Below the pieces are notes generated by a model. It was not told the DNA's origin, searched no databases, and was given only the letters and a program-made list of their open reading frames with translations. From contig CAMNPM010000003.1 in assembly GCA_946548065.1 (NCBI GenBank), positions 34,262 to 98,261 of the forward strand: a stretch of 64,000 nt of DNA. Reading direction: 5' to 3'. The position numbers were made by a program, and so were the translations under genes. Shown in pieces: positions 1-8,026 of the stretch. How positions within the stretch are numbered: the stretch's first letter is position 1; every line of letters begins with the position of its first letter. Source of the stretch: an uncultured Prevotella sp. Its GTDB lineage: Bacteria; Bacteroidota; Bacteroidia; Bacteroidales; Bacteroidaceae.

Positions 1-1447
1 GCTGTTGTTTTTGCTGACGCTTGCAGAGAGCCAGATTATAGCGGGTCTGGTCATCACCAGGATTGTTGCGCAGGGCTTCCTTATATGCCTCTATAGCCTC
101 GCCGAACATCTTGTGCTGCTGGCAGATTACACCAATATTGTGAAAGGCTTGTGCCCGACGCAACGGATTGGTTTCCAATTTGGCTGCCTGCTCATACTGG
201 ATAATAGCTAAAGAATCCTTACGTTGCTGCATCAGGGCGTTGCCCAGATTATAGACCGCTTGCGCATTGCGAGGATTCTTCTCGACAGCCTTGCGGTATA
301 GCACTTCAGCAGAGGCAGCATTGCCTTGACGGAACTGTCGGTTACCCTGGCGCACCAGCTGTCGGTCGCCTTGAGCCTGCACTCCTGTTGCCACCAGCAA
401 TAATGCCGTCAGCACCATGGCTTTCTTGCTGCGCTTAAATAGCGAGATGCGTTTCAACATGGGGTTCTTGATTTCCTGTATGCATACCTCGATGATGAGC
501 AACAGCAGCACCAGAATGCCAACTGCCTGAAACTGCTCATCATAGTCGCTATAGATAGTGCTCGAGATTTCTTTCTTGGCCAACTTGTCCAACTCGTTGT
601 CCAGCTGCTCCTGAGCATTACTGTTATTGTCAACATGGATATAGGCTCCTTTTCCAGCATCAGCCAGCTGACGACACATGTCCTCGTTCAGTCCCGTCAT
701 CACGGTCTGCCCGCTATTGTCTTTCAGGTAGTCGCCATTCCCTGTAGGAATGGGAGCTCCACTTGCAGAACCCACACCTAAAACATAGGTATTCATGCCC
801 TTCTCCAAAGCTTCCCTGGCTGCATCTATGGCTTTGCCCTCATGGTCTTCGCCATCGGTAATGACGATGATAGCCTTGCCCACGCCCTCTTGCTGTGTAA
901 AACTGTGGCTGGCCATGCCAATGGCCGCTGCAATGTCTGTACCCTGTGTGGCAATCATCGAGGGCGAGATGCTCGACAAAAACATTTTTGCCGACACATA
1001 GTCGCTTGTGATAGGCAACTGCACAAAAGCTTCTCCTGCAAAGACTATCAGCCCTATCTTATCGTTGGTGAAGTGGTCTACAAGGTTCTCTACCATCATC
1101 TTGGCTCGGTCCAGACGACTGGGTGCTACATCCTCAGCCAACATGGAGTTACTGACATCCATGCAGATAATAGTCTCAATGCCGGTGCGCTTCTCATGGC
1201 TGATGCGGGTACCCAGCTGCGGACGGGCCAGCATAACAATAATCAGTGCCAACGCTCCCATAAGTAGCCAGAACTTGACAGCAGGGCGCAGACGAGACAC
1301 GTCGGGCATCAGCTGGCGCACCAGTGCTGGGTCACCAAACTTGCGCAAGCGTTTCTTCTGCAGGCGCATCATCAGCCAGCGTATCAAGAACAGCAGCGGT
1401 ACCACTGCCAACAAATAGAGGTATATAGGATCTTCGAATCGAAACAT
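1..1447 (-). CDS. batB: BatB-BatC fusion: VWA membrane protein with C-terminal TPR domain (partial at window edge)
   Basis: The frame is open from ATG at 1447 to the window start, so the C-terminus is missing. Residues 1-330 are BatB-like: membrane helices near 7-23 and 58-74, a von Willebrand A domain with the MIDAS motif DVSNS at 97-101, and a third helix near 312-328. The frame then runs without a stop through a second hydrophobic stretch (AMVLTALLLVATGVQAQ) that looks like the signal peptide of a separate BatC, and into TPR repeats (NAQAVYNLGNALMQQ and following). In many Bacteroidetes BatB and BatC are separate genes; here they read as one protein unless an internal ATG at 460 or 418 is also used. 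It is the last visible gene of the Bat operon, 29 bp after BatA. The Bat proteins are membrane and periplasmic proteins linked to oxygen tolerance and stress in Bacteroides; the biochemical role is unclear. Confidence 0.88.
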   Translation of the reverse strand, partial: MFRFEDPIYLYLLAVVPLLFLIRWLMMRLQKKRLRKFGDPALVRQLMPDVSRLRPAVKFWLLMGALALIIVMLARPQLGTRISHEKRTGIETIICMDVSNSMLAEDVAPSRLDRAKMMVENLVDHFTNDKIGLIVFAGEAFVQLPITSDYVSAKMFLSSISPSMIATQGTDIAAAIGMASHSFTQQEGVGKAIIVITDGEDHEGKAIDAAREALEKGMNTYVLGVGSASGAPIPTGNGDYLKDNSGQTVMTGLNEDMCRQLADAGKGAYIHVDNNSNAQEQLDNELDKLAKKEISSTIYSDYDEQFQAVGILVLLLLIIEVCIQEIKNPMLKRISLFKRSKKAMVLTALLLVATGVQAQGDRQLVRQGNRQFRQGNAASAEVLYRKAVEKNPRNAQAVYNLGNALMQQRKDSLAIIQYEQAAKLETNPLRRAQAFHNIGVICQQHKMFGEAIEAYKEALRNNPGDDQTRYNLALCKRQQKQQ

Positions 1448-1476
1448 TTTTCTTTCTTTCGTTAATACGTTATTAT

Positions 1477-2475
1477 TTAGGGCAGCTTGCGGAACACGGT
1501 GATTCGCAGCAAGACCTCCAGCAGCAGCAGCAGGGCGGCAGCAAGGGCAAAGGGTTGGTAAGCCTCGTATTTCTTGCTAAATTTTTTTACATTCAGCTTC
1601 GATTTCTCCAGCTTGTCAATCTCCTTATATATGTTCTGCAGCTCACGATTGTTAGTGGCACGGTAGAAGTCACCCTCAGTAGCCCGGGCGATATCTTGTA
1701 GCGTCTGGGTGTCTATCTCCACCGGGATGTTCACATACTGTATGCCACCACCTACCTGCATGGGATACGGAGCCACCTTATTGGTACCCACGCCAATGGT
1801 GTAGACTCGTATGCCCAGGCTCTTGGCTATCTCAGCTGCCGTCATCGGAGACAGGTCTCCACGATTGTTCGAGCCATCGGTCAGCAGTATCACGACACGG
1901 CTTTTGGCCTTCGAGTCTTTCAGTCGGCTCACGGCATTGGCCAGTCCCATGCCAATAGCCGTACCGTCTTCTATCAGTCCGCGGGCGGCAATGTCGGTTC
2001 TGACACCCTGTAGCAGATTGAGCAGCGAGGCATGGTCGGTGGTCATCGGACACTGGGTGAATGCCTCGCCTGCAAAAATTGTCAGACCGATATTGTCATC
2101 AGTACGACCCACTATGAACTCTGCAGCCACTTGCTTGGCAGCTTCCATGCGATTGGGCTTTAGATCTTCGGCAAGCATGGAAGTAGAAACGTCCATAGCC
2201 AGCATGATATCGATACCTTCCACCGTTTGGTTCTTCCAAGAGTTCTGTGTTTGCGGTCGTGCCAGCACTAATACCACGAGCACGAAAACCACTATGCGCA
2301 GCAGGGGCTGCAGAGGCATCAGCACCACCTTCCAAGAGCGCGGAGCAAAGCGAAACACACTGGTGTCGCTCATCCGCATTGTAGGTTCGCTCTTCTTCCT
2401 GTATAGCAGATACCATATTATATAAGGTATCAGCAACAGCAGCAGCAACAGATATTCCTTATTGGCAAATTCCAT
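1477..2475 (-). CDS. batA: BatA: VWA domain membrane protein
   Basis: 332 residues. Membrane helices lie near 8-24 and 58-73, followed by a von Willebrand A domain whose MIDAS motif DVSTS is at 95-99, and a last helix near 308-325. This is the standard BatA plan of two N-terminal helices, an extracytoplasmic VWA domain and a C-terminal anchor. It follows the BatD-like gene by 2 bp and is followed by BatB, so the genes are surely co-transcribed. The family is named for Bacteroides aerotolerance. The VWA domain with an intact metal site suggests protein-protein contacts in the periplasm, possibly with BatB, which has the same MIDAS arrangement; that pairing is inferred. Confidence 0.93.
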   Translation of the reverse strand: MEFANKEYLLLLLLLIPYIIWYLLYRKKSEPTMRMSDTSVFRFAPRSWKVVLMPLQPLLRIVVFVLVVLVLARPQTQNSWKNQTVEGIDIMLAMDVSTSMLAEDLKPNRMEAAKQVAAEFIVGRTDDNIGLTIFAGEAFTQCPMTTDHASLLNLLQGVRTDIAARGLIEDGTAIGMGLANAVSRLKDSKAKSRVVILLTDGSNNRGDLSPMTAAEIAKSLGIRVYTIGVGTNKVAPYPMQVGGGIQYVNIPVEIDTQTLQDIARATEGDFYRATNNRELQNIYKEIDKLEKSKLNVKKFSKKYEAYQPFALAAALLLLLEVLLRITVFRKLP

Positions 2476-2477
2476 CT

Positions 2478-3521
2478 CTAAATCAACAATAGATAAACAC
2501 TATACACTATATAGCAGAACAGCACTATAACAACTGCGGCCAAGGCCCAAATGACAGTTTTCAGGATGCGGCGCTCCTTCTGCGAACGCTGGTCAGCCTC
2601 CGACAGTTCCGGCTTCTGCACCTCTTCGACAGGTTGGTTCTCCTGCTTCGTCTGATTGATGAAGTCAATGGCATTCACCAGGTTGGCGTCATTCTCATTA
2701 ATCAGCGTCGAGTATTTGGCGAACTTCACCAGATCGGCTGTCAGGAACAACTGTCGCAGCTCGTCCAGCGACTGCTGGTCGCCGGTAGACGTCAGTCGCT
2801 CGATAATCTCGGTGCTGGTCATCTCCATGGCCGAGAATCCATAGCGTTCCTCAATATACTTGCGCAGCGTATCGGTCAATTTGGTATAGTACTCTTTCTG
2901 ATTCTCCGAGTTCACCATCTTGTCGGCCTTGATTTGTTCTATCTCCTTCATGGCTTTCTGGTGAGGCAGCAGGCGCTTGACAATCTTGATACGGGCTATC
3001 ACGGGCTTGTTGTCGCGCAAACGCAGATACAGGTAATAGCACAGAGCTATCAGCACCAGCACCAGCACACTGAACCAGAAGGCCGGTGCCCAGTCGTTCC
3101 ACTGGAACGGATTGTCTTGCACGTCTTTCGGACCGAAGAATTTATTCAGCTGCGTGGTGTCCACCTCCACCTCAACCACTTTTAGTGCCAGCTCCGAGGT
3201 TTGCCGTTCCTTGCCGTTTACCTTCACCTTGAAAGGAGGCAGAGGGTATAGCTTACCGTCAAACGAAGTCAGCACGATGGTCATCGTCTGGCTTGTCGGA
3301 TGCTGGGTAGAAAGTATCTCCACACCCGGTACTAACATCTGACGGGCCTGCAACTGGGGCCATTCCACCTTCAAGTCCCCCTCTCCCTCCACGGTCAGTG
3401 TCACCACAGCCTGCTCGCCTATCATCATTTCAATAGGGTCTATCGTGGCCTTCACGCTCTGAGCAGAGGCCACACACAGGGTGAAGAGCAAAGCAACGAC
3501 GGAAATAATAGTCTTTCTCAT
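2478..3521 (-). CDS. BatD-like membrane protein of the Bat operon
   Basis: 347 residues. A signal peptide (MRKTIISVVALLFTLCVASA) is followed by a periplasmic beta-rich domain of about 120 residues resembling the N-terminal part of BatD-type proteins, a membrane helix near 150-167, a charged helical cytoplasmic domain of about 150 residues, and a C-terminal helix near 325-345. Its ATG overlaps the last base of the DUF58 gene upstream, which points to coupled translation. Proteins of this shape sit between the DUF58 and BatA genes in Bacteroidetes Bat operons and are usually annotated as hypothetical. The position is certain; no biochemical function can be read from the sequence. Confidence 0.85.
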   Translation of the reverse strand: MRKTIISVVALLFTLCVASAQSVKATIDPIEMMIGEQAVVTLTVEGEGDLKVEWPQLQARQMLVPGVEILSTQHPTSQTMTIVLTSFDGKLYPLPPFKVKVNGKERQTSELALKVVEVEVDTTQLNKFFGPKDVQDNPFQWNDWAPAFWFSVLVLVLIALCYYLYLRLRDNKPVIARIKIVKRLLPHQKAMKEIEQIKADKMVNSENQKEYYTKLTDTLRKYIEERYGFSAMEMTSTEIIERLTSTGDQQSLDELRQLFLTADLVKFAKYSTLINENDANLVNAIDFINQTKQENQPVEEVQKPELSEADQRSQKERRILKTVIWALAAVVIVLFCYIVYSVYLLLI

Positions 3522-4390
3522 TAGCTTCTTTGTTTAAACAACATCAGCAGGGCTTTCACATAGTCTTCATTAGTGGCCATAGACACCAGGTCGACATTAC
3601 TCTTATTCATCGTCTCACGCAACTTCTCCTGTCGCTGATGCCAATACTTCTCATACGATTGTCGTAGCCTGCGGCTCGATGTGTCGATATACTGCTCAAA
3701 CCCTGTCTCTGCATCCACTATGCGCATCAGTCCCACATCGGGCAACTCGCGAGCTCGCTGGTCGTACACCTGCAGTGCCACCACATCGTGCTTGCGGTTG
3801 GCTATCTGAAGCGGCTGCAGGAAGTCTTGCCGCACGTAGAAGTCGCTCAGCACAAAGGCCGTACACCGCCGCTTGGCAACGCTGGTCAGGAACTCTAGTG
3901 CCTGCTTCACATCGGTTCGCTTCGACTCTGGTTTAAAATCCAGCATCTCGCGAATGATGTAGAGGATGTGCTTGCGTCCCTTCTTGGGAGGAATATATTT
4001 CTCAATGCGGTCTGAGAAGAACACCACACCTATCTTGTCGTTGTTCTGGATGGCCGAAAAGGCTATCGTGGCTGCTATCTCCGTCACCATGTCGCGTTTC
4101 ATCTGGCGCTGCGTTCCGAAGTCCAGCGAGCCACTGACATCAATCAGCAACATCACCGTTAGCTCGCGTTCCTCCTCGAACACCTTGACATAGGGCCGAT
4201 GGAAGCGGGCTGTCACGTTCCAGTCGATATCGCGCACATCGTCGCCATATTGGTACTCGCGCACCTCGCTAAAGGCCATACCCCTGCCCTTGAATGCTGA
4301 GTGATACTGCCCTGCAAAGACGTTCGAGCTCAGGCCACGAGCCTTGATCTCTATCTTCCTTACCTTTTTTAATATCTCACTAGTCTCCAT
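3521..4390 (-). CDS. DUF58 (VWA-like) protein of the MoxR/Bat operon
   Basis: 289 residues, soluble. The DUF58 signature is at 44-62 (REYQYGDDVRDIDWNVTAR) and is followed by a VWA-like fold with MIDAS residues D84, S86 and S88 in LLIDVSGSLDF. DUF58 proteins are almost always encoded next to a MoxR AAA ATPase and are thought to act with it in a chaperone-like or metal-insertion role. Here the gene follows moxR after a 55-bp gap that is mostly a 9-bp tandem repeat, and overlaps the next gene by 1 bp. Confidence 0.93.
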   Translation of the reverse strand: METSEILKKVRKIEIKARGLSSNVFAGQYHSAFKGRGMAFSEVREYQYGDDVRDIDWNVTARFHRPYVKVFEEERELTVMLLIDVSGSLDFGTQRQMKRDMVTEIAATIAFSAIQNNDKIGVVFFSDRIEKYIPPKKGRKHILYIIREMLDFKPESKRTDVKQALEFLTSVAKRRCTAFVLSDFYVRQDFLQPLQIANRKHDVVALQVYDQRARELPDVGLMRIVDAETGFEQYIDTSSRRLRQSYEKYWHQRQEKLRETMNKSNVDLVSMATNEDYVKALLMLFKQRS

Positions 4391-4401
4391 AATTTGGTTT
4401 G

Positions 4402-4444
4402 CCTAGTTTTCCTAGTATGCCTAGGTCTCCTAGTTTTCCTAGTC
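4402..4444. repeat. 9-bp tandem repeat between moxR and DUF58 genes
   Basis: On the plus strand there are four full units starting with CCTAG (CCTAGTTTT, CCTAGTATG, CCTAGGTCT, CCTAGTTTT) and a partial fifth. The array fills almost all of the gap between the moxR stop at 4446 and the DUF58 start at 4390. It is transcribed as part of the operon and ends 11 bases before the DUF58 start codon. Confidence 0.9.
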
Positions 4445-4445
4445 T

Positions 4446-5441
4446 TTAGGGAACCTCCACCTTATTGATAATCTTCGAGACAATCTCCTCGCTGGTGACG
4501 TTGCTGGCCTCAGCTTCATAGGTTAGGCCTATGCGGTGGCGCAGCACATCGTGGGCTACGGCTCTCACATCCTCAGGCACCACATAGCCGCGACGCTTAA
4601 TGAAGGCATAGGCACGGGCTGCCTTTGCCAGGTTGATGCTGGCACGGGGTGAGCCGCCAAACGATATCATATCCTTCATATCCTTCAACCCGTAGCGGTC
4701 GGGATAGCGAGTGGCAAACACGATGTCGGCGATATACTGCTCTATCTTCTCGTCCAGATACACCTCGCGCACTACCTGGCGGGCCTTCAGAATCTCCTCG
4801 GCGGTAGTCACGGGGGTCACACGGGGCAGCCCTTCGCCAATGTTCTCACGGATAATCTTCTTCTCCTCCTCAATGGTGGGATAGCCGATTACCACCTTCA
4901 GCATGAAACGGTCTACCTGAGCTTCTGGCAGCGGATAGGTCCCCTCTTGCTCTATCGGGTTCTGCGTAGCCATCACCAGGAAGGGATTAGGAAGGTCAAA
5001 GGTATCGCTGCCTATAGTCACCTGCTTCTCCTGCATGGCTTCCAGCAACGCGCTCTGCACCTTGGCGGGAGCACGGTTAATTTCATCAGCCAGCACGAAG
5101 TTAGCAAACACAGGGCCGCGTTTCACATTAAACTTCTCGTCCTTCTGTGAATAGATGAGCGTTCCCGTCACGTCAGCCGGCAACAGGTCGGGCGTAAACT
5201 GAATACGGCTATAGGTAGCATCAATCAGTTGTGACAGCGTCTTGATGGCAAGTGTCTTGGCCAGACCGGGGACACCCTCCAGTAGTATATTGCCGTCGCT
5301 CAGAAGACCTATCAGCAACGAGTCTACCAGATGTCTCTGTCCCACTATCACACGATCCATACCCGTTACCAGGTTGGTCACGAATCCACTTTGTTGTTCT
5401 ATCCGGATATTCAGTTCACGGATGTCAATAGCTTCTGCCAT
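4446..5441 (-). CDS. moxR: MoxR family AAA+ ATPase
   Basis: 331 residues. Walker A is GVPGLAKT at 56-63 and Walker B is FVLADE at 115-120, followed by the MoxR-typical stretch ATQNPIEQEGTYPLPEAQ near 158-175 and a helical lid domain at the C-terminus. MoxR ATPases work as cytoplasmic chaperones for VWA-domain partners, which fits the DUF58 and Bat genes directly downstream. It is the first gene of the operon; a TAnnTTTG-type -7 element lies at 5480-5487, about 40 bp upstream of the ATG. Confidence 0.95.
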   Translation of the reverse strand: MAEAIDIRELNIRIEQQSGFVTNLVTGMDRVIVGQRHLVDSLLIGLLSDGNILLEGVPGLAKTLAIKTLSQLIDATYSRIQFTPDLLPADVTGTLIYSQKDEKFNVKRGPVFANFVLADEINRAPAKVQSALLEAMQEKQVTIGSDTFDLPNPFLVMATQNPIEQEGTYPLPEAQVDRFMLKVVIGYPTIEEEKKIIRENIGEGLPRVTPVTTAEEILKARQVVREVYLDEKIEQYIADIVFATRYPDRYGLKDMKDMISFGGSPRASINLAKAARAYAFIKRRGYVVPEDVRAVAHDVLRHRIGLTYEAEASNVTSEEIVSKIINKVEVP

Positions 5442-5479
5442 AATATTACTTTTTTACCTTTTTACTTTTAATTTGGGTG

Positions 5480-5487
5480 CAAAAGTA
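5480..5487 (-). promoter_or_regulatory. -7 element of the moxR/Bat operon
   Basis: On the minus strand this reads TACTTTTG followed by CACCC, a match to the Bacteroidetes TAnnTTTG element. No clear TTTG is found 19-21 bp upstream, so the assignment rests on the -7 box and its position. Confidence 0.5.
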
Positions 5488-5637
5488 CTCATTTTCCCTG
5501 TCATAACGCACATCAGCACAACTAAATAATATTAAAATATTATAAGAGTTTTTTTTATGACCTGCTCTTCGGCCATCCTGCCCCGTTTTTCTGGCTACCA
5601 AAAGAAGCGACACTTCATCAAAAAAGCGTTTGACAAT

Positions 5638-5668
5638 TTTGCAGTTAACAAGAAAAGTTGTAAATTTG
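5638..5668 (+). promoter_or_regulatory. Promoter of the outer membrane protein gene at 5697
   Basis: TTTG at 5638-5641, a 19-bp spacer and TAAATTTG at 5661-5668 match the Bacteroidetes housekeeping consensus. The start codon is 28 bp downstream of the -7 box. Confidence 0.75.
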
Positions 5669-5696
5669 CAAGTGAAATAAAAAAACACTAACGTTT

Positions 5697-6527
5697 ATGA
5701 AGAAGAAACTATTATTGGTTTGGGCAATGACTGTAACAGGATTGTCACCCATGACTGCCCAGGAGATGACAACTGAAGACTTAGGCATTTTCAATCACCT
5801 CGGTGCCGCTGTCGGAGTGGGAACAACAGGTATCAGCGTGGAACTTGCCGCCCCGCTGACATCGTACGTCGCAGTGCGTGGCGGTGTGAACATCATGCCC
5901 GCCTTCAAGTATAACGACGACTTCAGGCTGAACTACAAACTTGACGGCACGGCGCAGCGAGTTGTCGACGAGCAAGGCAAGGTGCTACCCGACAAAGTTA
6001 GCATCCAGGGCAAGCCGAGCATGACGACGGGCCACCTGCTGTTCGACATCTTCCCCTTCCGAAGCAGCAGCTTCCATCTGACGGCCGGTGCCTACTTTGG
6101 TGGCGAGAACGTTGTGAACGTATATAACAAAGATGACGGAGCACTCAGTATGGTCAGCGAAGTGAACAAAGCCCTTATTGCTGCCGGCATAGCCGACCCT
6201 GCGACACACGACAACATGATAGGTGTGAGCCTGGGCAACTACTTCCTCACTCCCGACAGGAACGGCAACGTGAAGGCCGACATCAAGGTGAGCGCATTCC
6301 GTCCCTATCTCGGTTTCGGCTTTGGTCGCCCCGTACCCACGAAGAGCCGTTTCACATGCAACTTCGACATGGGTGTGCAGTTCTGGGGCAAGCCCAAGGT
6401 GATGGTCGAGGGCAATGAGCTGTCTGAGTCCGACACCGACGGCAAGGACGGCGGCGTGATGAAGGTCATCTCAAAGATTGCGGTATGGCCAGTCATCAGT
6501 ATACGTCTGGTGGGCAGAATCCTCTGA
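5697..6527 (+). CDS. Outer membrane beta-barrel-like protein, function unknown
   Basis: 276 residues. The signal peptide ends near PMTAQ (residues 18-22). The mature part is rich in alternating polar and hydrophobic strands, for example LGAAVGVGTTGISVELAAPL and FRPYLGFGFGRPVP, as expected of an outer membrane beta-barrel. It stands alone with a good promoter and converges on the LysM gene with a gap of only 9 bp. I do not recognise a named family beyond a general Bacteroidetes outer membrane protein. A surface structural or transport role is possible but cannot be read from the sequence. Confidence 0.75.
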   Translation: MKKKLLLVWAMTVTGLSPMTAQEMTTEDLGIFNHLGAAVGVGTTGISVELAAPLTSYVAVRGGVNIMPAFKYNDDFRLNYKLDGTAQRVVDEQGKVLPDKVSIQGKPSMTTGHLLFDIFPFRSSSFHLTAGAYFGGENVVNVYNKDDGALSMVSEVNKALIAAGIADPATHDNMIGVSLGNYFLTPDRNGNVKADIKVSAFRPYLGFGFGRPVPTKSRFTCNFDMGVQFWGKPKVMVEGNELSESDTDGKDGGVMKVISKIAVWPVISIRLVGRIL

Positions 6528-6536
6528 CGACTTACG

Positions 6537-7739
6537 TTACTGCTTGCGACGCTTTTTAAGCTGTAACTTTGGTATCTTGATGACCTGTCCCACTTTGACC
6601 TTCGGGTTCTGGGGCAGGTCGTTGAATACTTCGACGTAGCACTCCATATCCGGTCCCAGATGAGCCCGACAGATGCTGTAGAAAGTCTGCCCCGCCAAGA
6701 CCTTCACCTCGTGGTCGAGTCCTACGATACGGTAAGCCCCCAGTCGTACGCGAACGTCCTTTTGGGCATATTTGTCTGGGGTCTCGGCATCTGGTTTGGT
6801 TGCTGGCTTATCTGCGGGTTTGACAGCAGGCTCAACCTTAGCGGGAGGAGCAATGGGTTCCACCTTGGCTGCTGCGGGAGCTGGTTGCAGCTGAGCCGGT
6901 TGCTGGTCGGGTTCGTCTTTGGCTGTGCCTTCGGGGAGCGTGTCCAGCGGGACAGCCTGCACCGTGTCGTGCACCACCACCGTATCAGGTGCCACAGACC
7001 GAGTTGCATGCTGAAAGCCATAATAATAGCCTCCGGCAGCCGACAACGCCATGAGTGTCAAGATGCCGAATGCAGCCAATATCCAGCGTCCCCTCGAACG
7101 TTCCTCCTCAGGTACATCGTCATCGACTGGCTGCTCGGCAGAGGCAGACTCTTCATCAGAGGATGGGGCTTCATCAGAGGAGGGGGCTTCATCAGAGGAG
7201 GGGGCTTCATTAGAGGCGGGGTCTTCATCAGAGGAGGATTCTTCATCAAAGACTGGTTGTTCGGTTACGGGTTCATCTACAACAGCTACAATCTCCGACA
7301 GTTCATCCTCCATAAGCGCTTGAGATATGGTATCCTGCTCGGGAACAACAATTTGTTCGGGAACAACCTCCTGCTCAGAAACGACCTCCTGCTCTTCCTT
7401 GATATCAGCGAACTCAACACCCTCGTTGAGCACCACCGTCTCGAACTGCGAGAAGGGCTTGTTGACCAGTTCCTTCATGGTAGCATCGGGTGTAAACGAC
7501 ACTTTAGAGTGACCGTTGATGGTGACTCGCTCTCCCGTTCGCACACTGACACTCTCTCGAGCCTCGACATCAATGATTTTAAACGTACCCAGACCTTTCA
7601 CCTTCACCAGCTGGTCGGTCTCCAACCGTTCCTGTATCAAGGCGAACATAGCCGATGCAAAAGCATTGGCCTCACGCTTCTCGAAGCCGTTCTTCTGAAC
7701 CAGAATGGCGGCAATCTCCTGAATCGTCATCTTTCCCAT
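6537..7739 (-). CDS. HU-type DNA-binding domain, transmembrane helix and LysM domain protein
   Basis: 400 residues from ATG at 7739, chosen because it overlaps the TAA of the upstream HU gene by one base and starts an HU fold; an in-frame upstream ATG would only add residues overlapping that gene. Residues 3-95 are an HU/IHF-like domain (GLGTFKI near 50-55, VRTGERVTINGHSKVSFTP near 66-84). Residues 100-210 are an acidic linker with VVPEQ repeats and SSDEAP repeats. RSRGR (215-219) precedes a membrane helix at about 218-240, which by charge places the HU part in the cytoplasm. A proline- and alanine-rich stretch and a LysM domain (346-391: VLAGQTFYSICRAH ... VKVGQVIKIP) would then be periplasmic. 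LysM binds peptidoglycan, so the protein could link DNA to the wall; that is inferred. Confidence 0.9.
   Translation of the reverse strand: MGKMTIQEIAAILVQKNGFEKREANAFASAMFALIQERLETDQLVKVKGLGTFKIIDVEARESVSVRTGERVTINGHSKVSFTPDATMKELVNKPFSQFETVVLNEGVEFADIKEEQEVVSEQEVVPEQIVVPEQDTISQALMEDELSEIVAVVDEPVTEQPVFDEESSSDEDPASNEAPSSDEAPSSDEAPSSDEESASAEQPVDDDVPEEERSRGRWILAAFGILTLMALSAAGGYYYGFQHATRSVAPDTVVVHDTVQAVPLDTLPEGTAKDEPDQQPAQLQPAPAAAKVEPIAPPAKVEPAVKPADKPATKPDAETPDKYAQKDVRVRLGAYRIVGLDHEVKVLAGQTFYSICRAHLGPDMECYVEVFNDLPQNPKVKVGQVIKIPKLQLKKRRKQ
7151..7258. repeat. 18-bp in-frame tandem repeat coding for SSDEAP-type linker
   Basis: Six 18-bp units on the plus strand beginning CTTCATCAGAGGA (7151, 7169, 7187, 7205, 7223, 7241). 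Units 2 and 3 are identical; the outer units diverge. Each codes for six residues of the acidic cytoplasmic linker of the HU/LysM protein, so a copy number change keeps the reading frame. Confidence 0.9.
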
Positions 7740-8026
7740 TATTGCTGCACTCCTCCTTTCAGTTTGTCTTTCCAAGTCTGGTTAGGCTTGAATGTAAGCA
7801 CCAGCTTGGGTGGCACGAGCATGCGCTGTCCCGTGGAGGGGTTGACGATGACGCGTTCCAGTTTTTTCTTTGACTCGAAAGTACCGAAGTTTGGCACTTG
7901 CACACAGTTGTCTTCCTGAAAAGCATCCCCCATAGCGTTGATGATGTTGTCCACCAGCCTTTGGGTGTCTTTCAGAGAGTAGCCGGTGCGCTCAGCCAGC
8001 TCAGCAATAAATTCCTTGTTATTCAT
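7739..8026 (-). CDS. HU family DNA-binding protein
   Basis: 95 residues from ATG at 8026 (MNNKEFIAELAERTGYSLKD), the normal length for HU. The DNA-binding arm VNPSTGQRMLVPPKLVLTFKP (61-81) has the NP-x-TG signature. The longer frame upstream lies inside rimO and is not needed. The ATG overlaps the rimO stop by 8 bp and the stop overlaps the start of the HU/LysM gene, so four genes from ftsY onward look translationally coupled. HU proteins bend and compact DNA. Being next to a membrane-anchored HU-domain protein suggests the two could form heterodimers; this is speculation. Confidence 0.93.
   Translation of the reverse strand: MNNKEFIAELAERTGYSLKDTQRLVDNIINAMGDAFQEDNCVQVPNFGTFESKKKLERVIVNPSTGQRMLVPPKLVLTFKPNQTWKDKLKGGVQQ

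Noticed and set aside
5446..5688. 80-codon minus-strand gene upstream of moxR
   Set aside because: It overlaps both divergent promoters, is low in typical codon use and has no recognisable protein feature.
6660..7919. Long plus-strand open frame opposite the HU/LysM gene
   Set aside because: It is antisense to a well-supported protein, its translation is low-complexity, and it crosses the start of a second gene; the minus-strand frame has clear domains.
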